A DNA stretch of 26,390 nucleotides from Patescibacteria group bacterium UBA1400 (GTDB lineage Bacteria; Patescibacteriota; Microgenomatia; UBA1400): positions 1 through 26,390 of the forward strand of contig DBQG01000047.1 in the NCBI GenBank assembly GCA_002305125.1, in the 5' to 3' direction. Position numbers and translations under genes: made by a program. How positions within the stretch are numbered: the stretch's first letter is position 1; each line of letters opens with the position of its first letter. Shown here piece after piece: positions 12,404 through 21,266 of the stretch. The notes beneath the pieces are model-generated. The model saw only the letters and a program-made list of their open reading frames with translations. It ran no database searches and was not told where the DNA came from.

Positions 12404-14179
12404 ATGAATAAAATAAACAAAAAAGATGCTAGTCACTTAGAAGCCATGAGGCACTCTTGCGAACATGTGCTTCATCAGGCTATGGTAGAACTTTTCCCAG
12501 GCTTAAAAAGAGCTATGGGACCGGCTACAGCTGAAGGATTTTACCATGACTTTGACTATGAAGGTAAGGTTTCTGAAGCTGACTTTCCCAAAATTGAAGC
12601 CAGGATGAAGGAGATTATTGCCGCTGACCTGCCTTTTGTCTGCCAGGAAATATCTCTTTCTGAGGCCAGAAAACTATTCAGCGACAACCCTTATAAACAG
12701 GAATGGCTGGACCAAATAGAAGCTAAGGGTGAAAAAGCTACTGTTTATTGGACAGGAGAGCCCGGCAAGCCAGGTTCTGACGTTGATCTTTGCAAAGGCC
12801 CTCATATCAGCTCTACGGGAAAAATTGGTGCTTTTAAGCTTTTATCCATTGCCGGTGCTTATTGGCATGGAGATGAAAACAATAAAATGCTTACCAGGAT
12901 TTATGGCACCTGTTTTCCAACCCAGAAAGAGCTGGACGACTATCTTTGGAGACTTGAGGAAGCTAAAAAAAGAGATCATAGGGTTTTAGGACAAAAACTT
13001 GAACTTTTTACCTTTGATGAAGAGGTGGGACAAGGTTTGCCTTTATATCTTCCCAAAGGTGCTATGCTAAGACACCTTTTAATGGAGTTTGCCCTTAACA
13101 CTTATTTTAAAAGGGGCTACATGCCCGTTTCCACTCCTCATATCGGCTCAGAAAAACTCTGGCAAAGATCCGGCCATCTGCAGTTTTATGCAGACAGCAT
13201 GTATGGGGCCTTAGAGGTAGAAAAGAAAAAGTACAGGCTTAAACCCATGAACTGTCCTTTTCATGTAAAGATTTATAATCTTAAAAAAAAGAGCTATAAG
13301 GACCTGCCAATCCGTTTAACAGAAATGGGTACGGTTTACAGGTTTGAAAAGTCAGGCGAGCTCCATGGACTGACCAGACCCAGAGCCTTTACCCAGGATG
13401 ATGCTCATATTATCTGTACTCCAAATCAGTTACAGACTGAGGTTGAAGGAGCATTAAAGTTAACGGCCTGGATGTATAAGGCTTTAAAAATGGAAAACCT
13501 CATCTACAAGCTGTCCACCAGAGATCCGGAAAATCTAAATAAGTATTTTGGTTCAAATAAAGACTGGGATACAGCTGAAGAAACTTTGAAAAAAGCTTTA
13601 ATCAGCCTGGGTCATAAAGATTATGAGGTTGATATAGGCGGAGCTGTTTTCTATGCCCCTAAAATTGATATTGACGGTGTAGACAGTCTGGGAAGAAGGT
13701 GGCAGCTTTCTACTATCCAGATTGATTTTAACTTGCCTTTCAAATTCAACATGACTTATGTTGATAAGGACGGTAAAGAAAAAACACCTTTTATGATTCA
13801 TCGGGCCCTACTCGGCTCCTTAGAAAGGTTTTTAGGTGTTTATATTGAACATACAGCCGGAAGCTTTCCTTTATGGCTTTCTCCTGTTCAGGTTAAAATC
13901 ATTCCCATCTCTGAAGGTCAGACTGCTTATGCCCATAAAGCAGGGGAGAAGCTGAAGGATGCAGGCATTAGGGTTGAAGTTGATGACAAACCCCAAACCA
14001 TGCAGAAAAAGATCAAAGAGGCAGAAGAAGAAAAAGTTCCTTATATGCTTATTGTGGGCAAAAGGGAAGTAGAACAAAACAGTCTTTCCGTCAGACAAAG
14101 GGGAGAGAAGAACCTGGGAACCATGAGTCTTAATGACTTTTTGACCAAGATTAAAAAAGATATTGAGCTTAAGGCTTAA
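12404..14179 (+). CDS. thrS: threonine--tRNA ligase lacking the TGS domain
   Basis: 591 residues against 642 in E. coli. The N-terminal TGS domain is missing; the protein begins at the editing domain, with HxxxH (H17, H21) and CKGPH (C130, H134), which remove mischarged Ser-tRNA. The class II catalytic core follows, with zinc ligands C284 (MNCPFH), H335 (TQDDAHI) and H466 (FMIHRAL), motif 2 around VYRFEKSGELHGLTRPRAF, and a C-terminal anticodon-binding domain (PVQVKIIPISEG onward). SD AAAGGA lies 6 nt before the ATG. It leads the conserved thrS-infC-rpmI-rplT-pheS-pheT order known from enterobacteria. Regulation is probably by the upstream Thr-codon attenuator, rather than the operator of E. 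coli or the T-box of Bacillus. Confidence 0.96.
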   Translation: MNKINKKDASHLEAMRHSCEHVLHQAMVELFPGLKRAMGPATAEGFYHDFDYEGKVSEADFPKIEARMKEIIAADLPFVCQEISLSEARKLFSDNPYKQEWLDQIEAKGEKATVYWTGEPGKPGSDVDLCKGPHISSTGKIGAFKLLSIAGAYWHGDENNKMLTRIYGTCFPTQKELDDYLWRLEEAKKRDHRVLGQKLELFTFDEEVGQGLPLYLPKGAMLRHLLMEFALNTYFKRGYMPVSTPHIGSEKLWQRSGHLQFYADSMYGALEVEKKKYRLKPMNCPFHVKIYNLKKKSYKDLPIRLTEMGTVYRFEKSGELHGLTRPRAFTQDDAHIICTPNQLQTEVEGALKLTAWMYKALKMENLIYKLSTRDPENLNKYFGSNKDWDTAEETLKKALISLGHKDYEVDIGGAVFYAPKIDIDGVDSLGRRWQLSTIQIDFNLPFKFNMTYVDKDGKEKTPFMIHRALLGSLERFLGVYIEHTAGSFPLWLSPVQVKIIPISEGQTAYAHKAGEKLKDAGIRVEVDDKPQTMQKKIKEAEEEKVPYMLIVGKREVEQNSLSVRQRGEKNLGTMSLNDFLTKIKKDIELKA

Positions 14180-14198
14180 ATTTGATAAGATATCCTTC

Positions 14199-14204
14199 AG
14201 GAGG
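14199..14204 (+). promoter_or_regulatory. Shine-Dalgarno that fixes the infC start at AUA
   Basis: AGGAGG lies 9 nt before an in-frame ATA (14214). No in-frame ATG, GTG or TTG occurs at a suitable distance; the TTG at 14163 is upstream of this site, inside the thrS end. Confidence 0.6.
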
Positions 14205-14213
14205 AAGGTTAAG

Positions 14214-14723
14214 ATAAAAAGATATTACAAACTAAATCAAAACATTAGAGCAGAACAGGTAAGAGTGGTTGACGAAAAAGGGGCTCAGTTAGGAGTTATG
14301 CCAATAGGAGAAGCTCTTTTTAGAGCCAGACAGCAGGGAGCTGACCTGATAGAAGTAGCTCCTGATGCCAAGCCGCCGGTCTGCAAAATTATTGATTTTA
14401 AAAAGTTTAAATATCAGGAAGACAAAAAACAAAGAGAAGGCAAGAAAAAAGGACTTAAGCAGGAAACCAAAGAAGTCCGGTTTACTCCTTTTATTGCCCA
14501 AAATGATTTTGACATTAGAATTAATAAAGCTAAGGAGTTTTTAAAAGAAAAAAATAGGGTTAAGTTAACGGTAAGGTTTGTCGGCCGCCAGCTATCAAGG
14601 CAGGAGTTTGGCCATAAGCTTTTGGAAAAAGCTATTGATCAACTCAAAGATGTCAGTAAAAAAGATGGCGAGCCCAAATGGCAGGGCAGGCTTTTAACCG
14701 TTAATCTAAAACCGTTAGGATAA
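14214..14723 (+). CDS. infC: translation initiation factor IF-3, probable AUA start
   Basis: From ATA 14214 the product is 169 residues and begins MKRYYKLNQNIRAEQVRVVD, which matches the usual IF-3 N-terminus. The N-domain (to about 75, with EVAPDAKPPVCKIIDFKKF), charged linker (KYQEDKKQREGKKKGLKQE) and C-domain (VRFTPFIAQNDFDIRINKA, VKLTVRFVGRQ) are all present. IF-3 rejects non-standard starts, and the E. coli gene begins with AUU to allow autorepression; an AUA start would serve the same purpose. The only earlier start, TTG 14163, would add a non-homologous tail and lies 16 nt inside thrS. Confidence 0.88.
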   Translation: MKRYYKLNQNIRAEQVRVVDEKGAQLGVMPIGEALFRARQQGADLIEVAPDAKPPVCKIIDFKKFKYQEDKKQREGKKKGLKQETKEVRFTPFIAQNDFDIRINKAKEFLKEKNRVKLTVRFVGRQLSRQEFGHKLLEKAIDQLKDVSKKDGEPKWQGRLLTVNLKPLG

Positions 14724-14737
14724 AAGGGGTAAATACT

Positions 14738-14935
14738 ATGCCAAAACAAAAAACCAGAAAAGCAGTTAAAAAAAGGTTTAAAATAACCAAAAACGGCAAG
14801 GTGTTGCGCCAAAGCTCTCACTCAAGACACCGTAAATCACATAAAAGCAAAAGGCAGATAAACAGACAAAAACAAACCAGAAAACTTACTGGCAAAATAG
14901 CCATTAAAATTAAAAAAGCTTTAGGCAAAGGATAA
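14738..14935 (+). CDS. rpmI: 50S ribosomal protein L35
   Basis: 65 residues, very basic, with the L35 pattern MPKQKTRKAVKKRFKITKNG and HRKSHKSKRQ. SD AAGGGGT lies shortly before the ATG. It follows infC by 14 nt, in the usual order. Confidence 0.95.
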   Translation: MPKQKTRKAVKKRFKITKNGKVLRQSSHSRHRKSHKSKRQINRQKQTRKLTGKIAIKIKKALGKG

Positions 14936-14939
14936 AACT

Positions 14940-15290
14940 ATGAGAGTTAAAACCGGAACAACAAGAAGAAGCAGACACAAAAATGTGCTGCAAAGAACTA
15001 AAGGCTTCAGAATGACCAAAGGCAAGCTTTATAAGGTCTCTAAAGAGGCTGATTTGCATGCCGGTCAATATGCCTATAATGGCAGAAAGCTTAAAAAAAG
15101 ACAGTTCAGAAGGCTTTGGATCCAAAGGATCAATGCCGGCCTGACTGTTTTTGACTTAAAATACAGCCGCTTTGTTAACCTGTTAAAACAGGCAAAGATA
15201 ACTTTGAACAAAAAAATTCTAGCTAATTTAGCAGTTTCAGATCCGGAAACTTTTGCTGCTATTGTTAAAAAAGTCAAAAAGTCTTCCTAA
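14940..15290 (+). CDS. rplT: 50S ribosomal protein L20
   Basis: 116 residues with the L20 sequence TTRRSRHKNVLQRTKGFRMT, AGQYAYNGRKLKKRQFRRLW and INAGLTVFDLKYSRF. Full length. SD AAAGGA sits in the last codons of rpmI. L20 binds 23S rRNA early in assembly and in E. coli represses rpmI-rplT by binding their mRNA. I did not identify such a site here. Confidence 0.97.
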   Translation: MRVKTGTTRRSRHKNVLQRTKGFRMTKGKLYKVSKEADLHAGQYAYNGRKLKKRQFRRLWIQRINAGLTVFDLKYSRFVNLLKQAKITLNKKILANLAVSDPETFAAIVKKVKKSS

Positions 15291-15295
15291 ACTCC

Positions 15296-16327
15296 ATGGA
15301 GGAACTTCATAATTTCAAAAATGAGGCTTTAGCTTTAATAACTGAAGCTAAAAGTAAACAGGAACTGGAAGATTTAAAAGTTAAGTTTCTGGGAAGAAAA
15401 GGTGAGGTTAATAAGTTCTTACAAAATTTAACCCAGCTGCCCCCTGAAGAAAAAAAGCGTTTTGGCCAGCTTCTTAACCAAACCAAACAAGCTCTTGAGC
15501 AAGCAATTGCCAGAAAAGAAAGCAGTTTAGTTTCTCAACAGGAAACCAAACTTGACTGGTTTGATATTACCAGGCCCGGCAAAAAACCTCCCCAGGGAAA
15601 CCTTCATCTTATTACTCAGGCCATTGAAGAAATAAGTACTATTTTTGAAAAGATCGGTTTTATCAGAGTCCGTTACCCTGAGGTGGAGTGGGACTGGTAT
15701 GCTTTTGAAAGCCTAAACATGCCCAAAGATCACCCTGCCAGAGATGAATGGGAAACTTTTTTTGTTGACACTCAGGAAAACAAAAAATGGGGCAAGATGG
15801 TTTTAACGCCTCATACGTCCTCGGGTCAAATAAGAGAAATGCAAAGACTGAAAAAACCTCCTATAAGAATGGTTAATATTGCCAAATGCCATCGAAGACA
15901 GCATGATGTTACTCATACAGTTATGTTCCATCAGTTTGAAGGACTGGTGGTGGATAAAAACATCTCTATTGCCCATCTTAAAGGTACCACTGACTATTTT
16001 GCTTCTCAGTTTTACGGGCCGCAAAGAAAAACCAGACTTCGGCCTTTTAACTTTAAATTTACAGAGCCTTCTTTTGAAATTGACATCAACTGTCCCCTTT
16101 GCTTGGGAAAAGGCTGCCGAACCTGTAAAAGCGGCTGGCATGAACTGGGAGGAGCCGGCATGGTTCATCCCAATGTCTTAAAAGCAGTGAATATTGATCC
16201 GGAAAAATACTCAGGTTTTGCTTTTGGCTGGGGAGTAGAACGAAGTTATCTTATGAAAGAAGATTTAAAAATTGATGACCTAAGAACAATTTACAGTAAT
16301 GATTTAAGATTTTTAAAACAGTTTTAA
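15296..16327 (+). CDS. pheS: phenylalanine--tRNA ligase alpha subunit
   Basis: 343 residues. An N-terminal coiled coil that contacts tRNA-Phe (about 1-85) is followed by the class II core, with LTPHTSSGQIREMQ, MFHQFEGLVVD and GFAFGWGVERSYLMK (motif 3). The Cys cluster CPLCLGKGCRTCKSG is common in bacterial PheS. The gene follows rplT by 5 nt and has no obvious SD, so it may depend on translation of rplT. With PheT it forms the (alpha-beta)2 enzyme. Confidence 0.95.
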   Translation: MEELHNFKNEALALITEAKSKQELEDLKVKFLGRKGEVNKFLQNLTQLPPEEKKRFGQLLNQTKQALEQAIARKESSLVSQQETKLDWFDITRPGKKPPQGNLHLITQAIEEISTIFEKIGFIRVRYPEVEWDWYAFESLNMPKDHPARDEWETFFVDTQENKKWGKMVLTPHTSSGQIREMQRLKKPPIRMVNIAKCHRRQHDVTHTVMFHQFEGLVVDKNISIAHLKGTTDYFASQFYGPQRKTRLRPFNFKFTEPSFEIDINCPLCLGKGCRTCKSGWHELGGAGMVHPNVLKAVNIDPEKYSGFAFGWGVERSYLMKEDLKIDDLRTIYSNDLRFLKQF

Positions 16328-16386
16328 AAAATATAATTATTTAGAAATATATAAGTATTTAAAAATATAAGTAAAAAAGAAACAAC

Positions 16387-18423
16387 ATGAATATTTTAAT
16401 CTCACACAATTGGCTTAAAGAGTATTTGCAAACCAACGCCTCCCCGGAACAAATTGCTAAATATCTTTCCTTATGCGGCCCTTCGGTGGAAAGAGTTACT
16501 AAAGTTAACGGTGATTTTGTTTATGACATTGAAATAACTACTAACAGGGTAGACATGATGAGCATTTTAGGCATAGGCAGAGAAGCTCGAGCCATTCTGC
16601 CCCAATTTAACATCCAGACGTCTTTAAAACAGCCTAAGCTGGCTCAAGATATTAAGCCTAAAGGTGAAATTCTACCTATTGCCATTAAAGATCCTGACCA
16701 TTTGTGTTATCGGGTTTTGGGTGTTGTCATGGACAATGTTAAACTGGGTCCTTCACCTAAACTGATCCAGCAGCGCTTGGAAAAAACCGGCATCAGGTCT
16801 TTAAATAATGCTGTTGATGTTACCAACTATGTCATGACTGAGATAGGCCATCCGGCCCACGTGTTTGACTACGACAGAATCACCACTAAAAAACTTGTCT
16901 TAAGAAAAGCTAAAAAAGGAGAAAAGATCATCAGCCTTGAAGGAAAAGAGTACACCCTAACCGGAGGAGATATCGTTATTGATGACGGCACAGGCAAAAT
17001 AATTGACTTACCGGGCATTATTGGCACCCAAAACAGTATTGTCACCAGCCAAACAAAAAGAGTTCTTCTGTTTATAGAGGCCAACAATCCCTATCAAATA
17101 AGAAAAAGCTCCATGGAACTAGGAATAAGAACAGTAGCAGCCACTTTAAATGAAAAAGGAGTCGATCCGGAACTGGCAAAAACCGCACTCCTGAGGGGAA
17201 TTCAATTATTTAAAGAGTTAACCGGATCTAAAGTAGCTTCTCCTATTCACGATATTTATCCCCAACCTTATAAACCAAAAGATGTAAAAACATCACTGGA
17301 AATGATCACCCAAAGATTGGGAGTGGAGATTAATTCCCAAAGAATTGAAAAAATACTGACAGCTCTTGGCTTTAAAGTTAAAATTAAAACTTTAAATAAT
17401 CAAACTGAGTTTATAGTTACTGTCCCTTCATTAAGAGCCAGAGATATCAACATTCCTGAAGATATTGTTGAAGAAGTGGCCAGAATTTACGGCTATCACA
17501 ACTTGCCCAGCATAATTCCTCCCTTATACCAACTACCGGAAAAACCGGAAGAAAATAATTTTATATGGGAAAAGAAAACTAAAACTCTTTTAAGAGACTG
17601 GGGTTTTACAGAAACCTACACTTACACTTTTCAATCAAAAAAAGAGTTAAAACAATTCAAGCTGGAACCGGAAAAACACTTAAAACTTAAAAATCCCTTA
17701 ACTAAAGATTGGGTTTATTTAAGAACTAACCTTATTCCTTCTCTGCTTTCTGTTCTAAAAGAAAACAGAGGGGTAAAGGAAGAAGTAAAAATCTTTGAAC
17801 TTAGCAGTGTTTTTATTCCTCAGGAAAACAAGCTTCCTTTAGAAAAACAAAAACTTGTCCTTTTATGGCAGGCTTCCAAGTTTTATACCCTTAAAGGAGT
17901 TTGTGAGGCCCTGCTTCATGAACTGGGAATTAAAAAGCTGAAGTTTGTTAATGTCAATAAAGAAAAGTATTTTAATTGGCATCCGGTTAGAACCGCCCTT
18001 ATTAAAAGCAAAGGTAAAAATTTAGGTCTAATTGGTCTTTTAAAACCCAGTATTGTCCAAAACTTTACTTTAAAAAAGCCGGTTGTGGCAGCTTATCTTA
18101 ATTTTGATATTATAAGCAGCCTTGCCAATAACAAAAAAACCTACCTGCCTATTCCCAAATATCCGGCCGTGATAGAGGATCTGTCATTTTTAATTTCCCA
18201 AAAAGAAACTACCCAAAAAATAATAAAAATAATTAAAAACAGCCATCCTCTTGTTACTAAGGTTAAGCTAAAAGATATTTATAAAACTGTTAAAACATTT
18301 GAAATTCACTATCAGGACCCTGATAAATCTTTGGCTGCCGAAGAGGTAAGTAAAGCAAGGCGCAAGATTATCCTAAACTTAAAACAAATAGATATCCTTT
18401 TAAAAGGCGGCCTGGAAATTTAA
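16387..18423 (+). CDS. pheT: phenylalanine--tRNA ligase beta subunit, short form without the EMAP-like domain
   Basis: 678 residues against about 795 in E. coli. It opens with LISHNWLKEYL, then passes directly to VYDIEITTNRVDMMSILGIGREARAIL, so the tRNA-binding EMAP/OB domain normally inserted near residue 40 is absent. The B3/B4 editing region, B5 (VTVPSLRARDINIPEDIVEEVARIYGY), catalytic-like core and C-terminal FDX-ACB domain (PAVIEDLSFLI onward) are present. There is a 59-bp AT-rich gap after pheS with no SD, so translation initiation is unexplained. This is the last gene of the thrS cluster and converges on the penicillin-binding protein gene. Confidence 0.95.
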   Translation: MNILISHNWLKEYLQTNASPEQIAKYLSLCGPSVERVTKVNGDFVYDIEITTNRVDMMSILGIGREARAILPQFNIQTSLKQPKLAQDIKPKGEILPIAIKDPDHLCYRVLGVVMDNVKLGPSPKLIQQRLEKTGIRSLNNAVDVTNYVMTEIGHPAHVFDYDRITTKKLVLRKAKKGEKIISLEGKEYTLTGGDIVIDDGTGKIIDLPGIIGTQNSIVTSQTKRVLLFIEANNPYQIRKSSMELGIRTVAATLNEKGVDPELAKTALLRGIQLFKELTGSKVASPIHDIYPQPYKPKDVKTSLEMITQRLGVEINSQRIEKILTALGFKVKIKTLNNQTEFIVTVPSLRARDINIPEDIVEEVARIYGYHNLPSIIPPLYQLPEKPEENNFIWEKKTKTLLRDWGFTETYTYTFQSKKELKQFKLEPEKHLKLKNPLTKDWVYLRTNLIPSLLSVLKENRGVKEEVKIFELSSVFIPQENKLPLEKQKLVLLWQASKFYTLKGVCEALLHELGIKKLKFVNVNKEKYFNWHPVRTALIKSKGKNLGLIGLLKPSIVQNFTLKKPVVAAYLNFDIISSLANNKKTYLPIPKYPAVIEDLSFLISQKETTQKIIKIIKNSHPLVTKVKLKDIYKTVKTFEIHYQDPDKSLAAEEVSKARRKIILNLKQIDILLKGGLEI

Positions 18424-18470
18424 GGTAGTTTTTTCTTTCTCAGATTTTTTTAAATTTTTCTTTTAAAAAT

Positions 18471-21131
18471 TCAGTCTTCATCTGGAGAAGCAGGGGGCGA
18501 AGGACTGAGTGACGGAATAATGGCCGGACTTGGAGAAACACTTGGGGAAGGAGTTGGGCTGGGAGATGGAGAAGGAGAAGGTTCAGCCTTCCAGTCCCAG
18601 TTTTTATTAACACCTATTTTAATCTCCGTTTCTCCTGATTTACCCTTGTCATCCTCGGCCCTGGCTTTTAAAGTATAGGTTCCGTTATCTAAAACCAACT
18701 TGGTTTTAAAAGGTTTTTGCTTCATGCTTGCTTTTTGCTCACCATTCACAAACAGCTTAACTTCTTTGATATTTGAGTTGGCAACAGCACTTATCTCTAC
18801 TTCAAACTCATTGGAGACCTTATCCTTATCATGAGGCTTACTAAAACTCACCACCACATTATCATTGGTGTCACAATAGTCCTTAGGAAATTTATATTTA
18901 CCATCTTCCTGAGAAGCAATCCAGGCATCAATCGCTTCCTGCCAGCGGTTCTTGCCATCAGAACTTAAAGGATCTTCCTCTTTTAAAACAATAAACTCTT
19001 TTTCCTCAAAATCACCTCTGGCCACCATGGTATCAGGAGCCAGTTTTCCCTGATCGCTTTTGCAAACCTTAAGCTTAGTATGGATAGGGTCAGTACTGTC
19101 AGGCTCTGTTCCTTTGATAAAGTAGTCCATCCTTGAGGGCCAACCGTCATGAGCTTTAAAACCGGAAATTTTATCAACTTCCATAGTAGTAATATTTGAG
19201 GGAACGGCAAACTCCCGGATAGGTTTATCTTTTAAAGCCTCTAAAATAGTCTGTCTCCAGATAGGGGAGGCTCCTGACACGCCTGAAGCAACCTGTTTCA
19301 TCTGAGAATTGTCATTATTTCCCACCCAAACTCCGACAATATATTTGGGGTCCCAGCCTATGGTCCAGTTATCCCTCATATCATCAGTTGTTCCGGTTTT
19401 AACTGCCACGCTTCTGGTAGAAATATTTAAAAGGCTGTTTTCACCAAAAGTTAACAGCCTGGCGTTATTGTCAGATAAAACATTGTTGATTAAAAATGCC
19501 TCTTCTTCTTCAAGAACTCTTTTGCCCTTAACCGGTTTATGTTCTTCTAAGATTTTGCCCTTCTGATCTTCAACTTTTAAAATTGCTACCGGAGACACTT
19601 TAAGACCACCATTGGAAAAGGCAGAGTAGGCGGTTACTAAATCCAAAAGTCTAACCTCACCACCTCCCAAGGTTACGGACAAACCAAACCGGTTAACATT
19701 TTCCTGGGTTGGCTCCAAACTCTCAAGCCCCATACTATAACCCGTCTGCATCATGTCCTTAACTCCAACCAGGGCCAACAACTTAACAGAAGGAATGTTT
19801 AAAGAACTGCCTAAAGAATTTCTCAGACTAACCGGTCCATAAGTTTTGCCATTGTAGTTCTTAGGTACATAATCAGGCCCTGTTCCGCCGGGAAAATGGG
19901 TTAAAACATCAACAATCATCGAAGCAGGTGTAAACCCTTCTTTAAAAGCGGTTACATAGGTTACAGGCTTAATAGAAGAGCCCGGCTGCCTTAAGGACAG
20001 GGCTACATTAACCTGACCGTCATAATCAGGATCAAAATAATCTTTGGAGCCCACCATAGACAAGATCTCGCCCGTTTCCGTATCCATTACCACTGATGAG
20101 CCATTAGTAATATCAATCTCTTCTACTTTTTTAATCTCCTGGGCAACAATCTCCTGAGCTTTTTCCTGAAGCTTGTAATCCAAAGTAGTGTAGATTTTTA
20201 AGCCCCCCTGTTCCACCAGCTTCTCACCATACTTTTCTTCCAAAAGTTTTTTAACATACATAACAAAGTGAGGGGCTTTAAACTTAACTGACGGGGAGGC
20301 AAACTCAACTTTATCCAGTTCTTCCAAGGCTTTTTCCTCTTCCTGCTTAGAAATATAACCATCCTCCCTCATTCTTCTTAAAACATCTGTAGTTCTGGCA
20401 ATATAAACTTTGGGATTATCACTAAAAGGTGAGTAGTAAGAAGGGCTTTGAGGTAACCCCGCCAGAATGGCTGATTCAACAAGATTAAGTTCGGAAACTT
20501 TTTTATCAAAATAGGTTTCGGCTGCCGCCTCCACGCCCCAGGCCGTACCTCCATAAGGCGCTTCATTAAGATACATTTGCAAAATCTCGTCTTTAGAGTA
20601 CTTCTTTTCAATCTGGATGGCCAGAGCAAACTCTTTTATCTTTCTGCTGACAGTTCTGCTTGAGGTAAGCAGGACGTTTTTAACCAGCTGCTGGGTAAGA
20701 GTAGAACCGCCCTCAAGTCTATGCCGAAAAACAATATTAAATCCGGCTCTTAACCAGCCTTTGGGGTCAAAACCTTTATGGGAGTAAAAATTTTTATCTT
20801 CAATAGCGATCGTTGCCTGTCTTAAAGCTAAAGGAACTTCTTCAAACTTAACCGGAGTCCGCTGTTGATCAGCAAAAACGTCATATAAAAGTTCACCGTT
20901 ACGATCAAAAATTTTAGTGGAAAAACCTTCCTTACGGACAATCTTGTCAGGCTGGGGCAGATCCTTAGCAAACCAGGCAAATAAAGCCGTAGACAGGAAG
21001 AATAAAAACAGAATACCAACAAAGCTCCCCACTGCTAAATACTTTAAAACTTGAGCTTTTGTAAGCTTTTTAAAAGGGGTTTTTTGTTTAAATTTTTTTA
21101 ATCTGGCTTTCCATATTCTTTGCCAGGACAT
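18471..21131 (-). CDS. class A penicillin-binding protein (glycosyltransferase and transpeptidase)
   Basis: 886 residues with one N-terminal membrane helix (about 30-54). The GT51 domain has catalytic E111 in EDKNFYSHKGFDP, EGGSTLTQQLVKN (140-152) and LNEAPYGG (188-195); it polymerises lipid II. The transpeptidase domain has S385-S-I-K388, S443-L-N445 and K578-T-G580, so it can cross-link peptides. A C-terminal Ig-like region (about 775-845, VVVSFSKPHDKDKVSNEFEVEISA onward) and a Pro-Ser repeat tail of about 40 residues end the protein; such tails often span or bind the cell wall. It is a complete PBP1A-type enzyme, divergent from the T-box operon. The start is supported by a -10 box 7 nt upstream. 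Confidence 0.96.
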   Translation of the reverse strand: MSWQRIWKARLKKFKQKTPFKKLTKAQVLKYLAVGSFVGILFLFFLSTALFAWFAKDLPQPDKIVRKEGFSTKIFDRNGELLYDVFADQQRTPVKFEEVPLALRQATIAIEDKNFYSHKGFDPKGWLRAGFNIVFRHRLEGGSTLTQQLVKNVLLTSSRTVSRKIKEFALAIQIEKKYSKDEILQMYLNEAPYGGTAWGVEAAAETYFDKKVSELNLVESAILAGLPQSPSYYSPFSDNPKVYIARTTDVLRRMREDGYISKQEEEKALEELDKVEFASPSVKFKAPHFVMYVKKLLEEKYGEKLVEQGGLKIYTTLDYKLQEKAQEIVAQEIKKVEEIDITNGSSVVMDTETGEILSMVGSKDYFDPDYDGQVNVALSLRQPGSSIKPVTYVTAFKEGFTPASMIVDVLTHFPGGTGPDYVPKNYNGKTYGPVSLRNSLGSSLNIPSVKLLALVGVKDMMQTGYSMGLESLEPTQENVNRFGLSVTLGGGEVRLLDLVTAYSAFSNGGLKVSPVAILKVEDQKGKILEEHKPVKGKRVLEEEEAFLINNVLSDNNARLLTFGENSLLNISTRSVAVKTGTTDDMRDNWTIGWDPKYIVGVWVGNNDNSQMKQVASGVSGASPIWRQTILEALKDKPIREFAVPSNITTMEVDKISGFKAHDGWPSRMDYFIKGTEPDSTDPIHTKLKVCKSDQGKLAPDTMVARGDFEEKEFIVLKEEDPLSSDGKNRWQEAIDAWIASQEDGKYKFPKDYCDTNDNVVVSFSKPHDKDKVSNEFEVEISAVANSNIKEVKLFVNGEQKASMKQKPFKTKLVLDNGTYTLKARAEDDKGKSGETEIKIGVNKNWDWKAEPSPSPSPSPTPSPSVSPSPAIIPSLSPSPPASPDED

Positions 21132-21138
21132 ATAGCAA

Positions 21139-21168
21139 ATTGTAACACTATTAAGTAAATAAAAACAA
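21139..21168 (-). promoter_or_regulatory. promoter of the penicillin-binding protein gene
   Basis: On the minus strand: TTGTTT (21168-21163), an 18-bp spacer and TACAAT (21144-21139). ATG follows after 7 nt, so the mRNA is probably leaderless. Confidence 0.45.
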
Positions 21169-21254
21169 CCTGCAATTTTACTAATAAGATCAAGCTATTT
21201 GCCCAAAAAACTTCTTAAAAAGTAGCAGAAAAAATAAAGTTTTGACTTATAGTG

Positions 21255-21260
21255 TATAAT
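21255..21260 (+). promoter_or_regulatory. -10 box of the T-box operon
   Basis: Consensus TATAAT. A TTGACT at 21243-21248 is too close to serve as its -35. The predicted start is about 21267, just before stem I of the T-box. Confidence 0.5.
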
Positions 21261-21266
21261 TAAAAT

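Noticed and set aside
15879..16181. Frames overlapping pheS on both strands
   Set aside because: Shadows of a conserved gene; no SD, promoter or recognisable protein.
18983..19210. Other-frame reading frames within the penicillin-binding protein gene (also around 19309-19566, 20378-20629 and 20828-21022)
   Set aside because: They lie wholly inside a well-supported gene and show no independent start signals or motifs.
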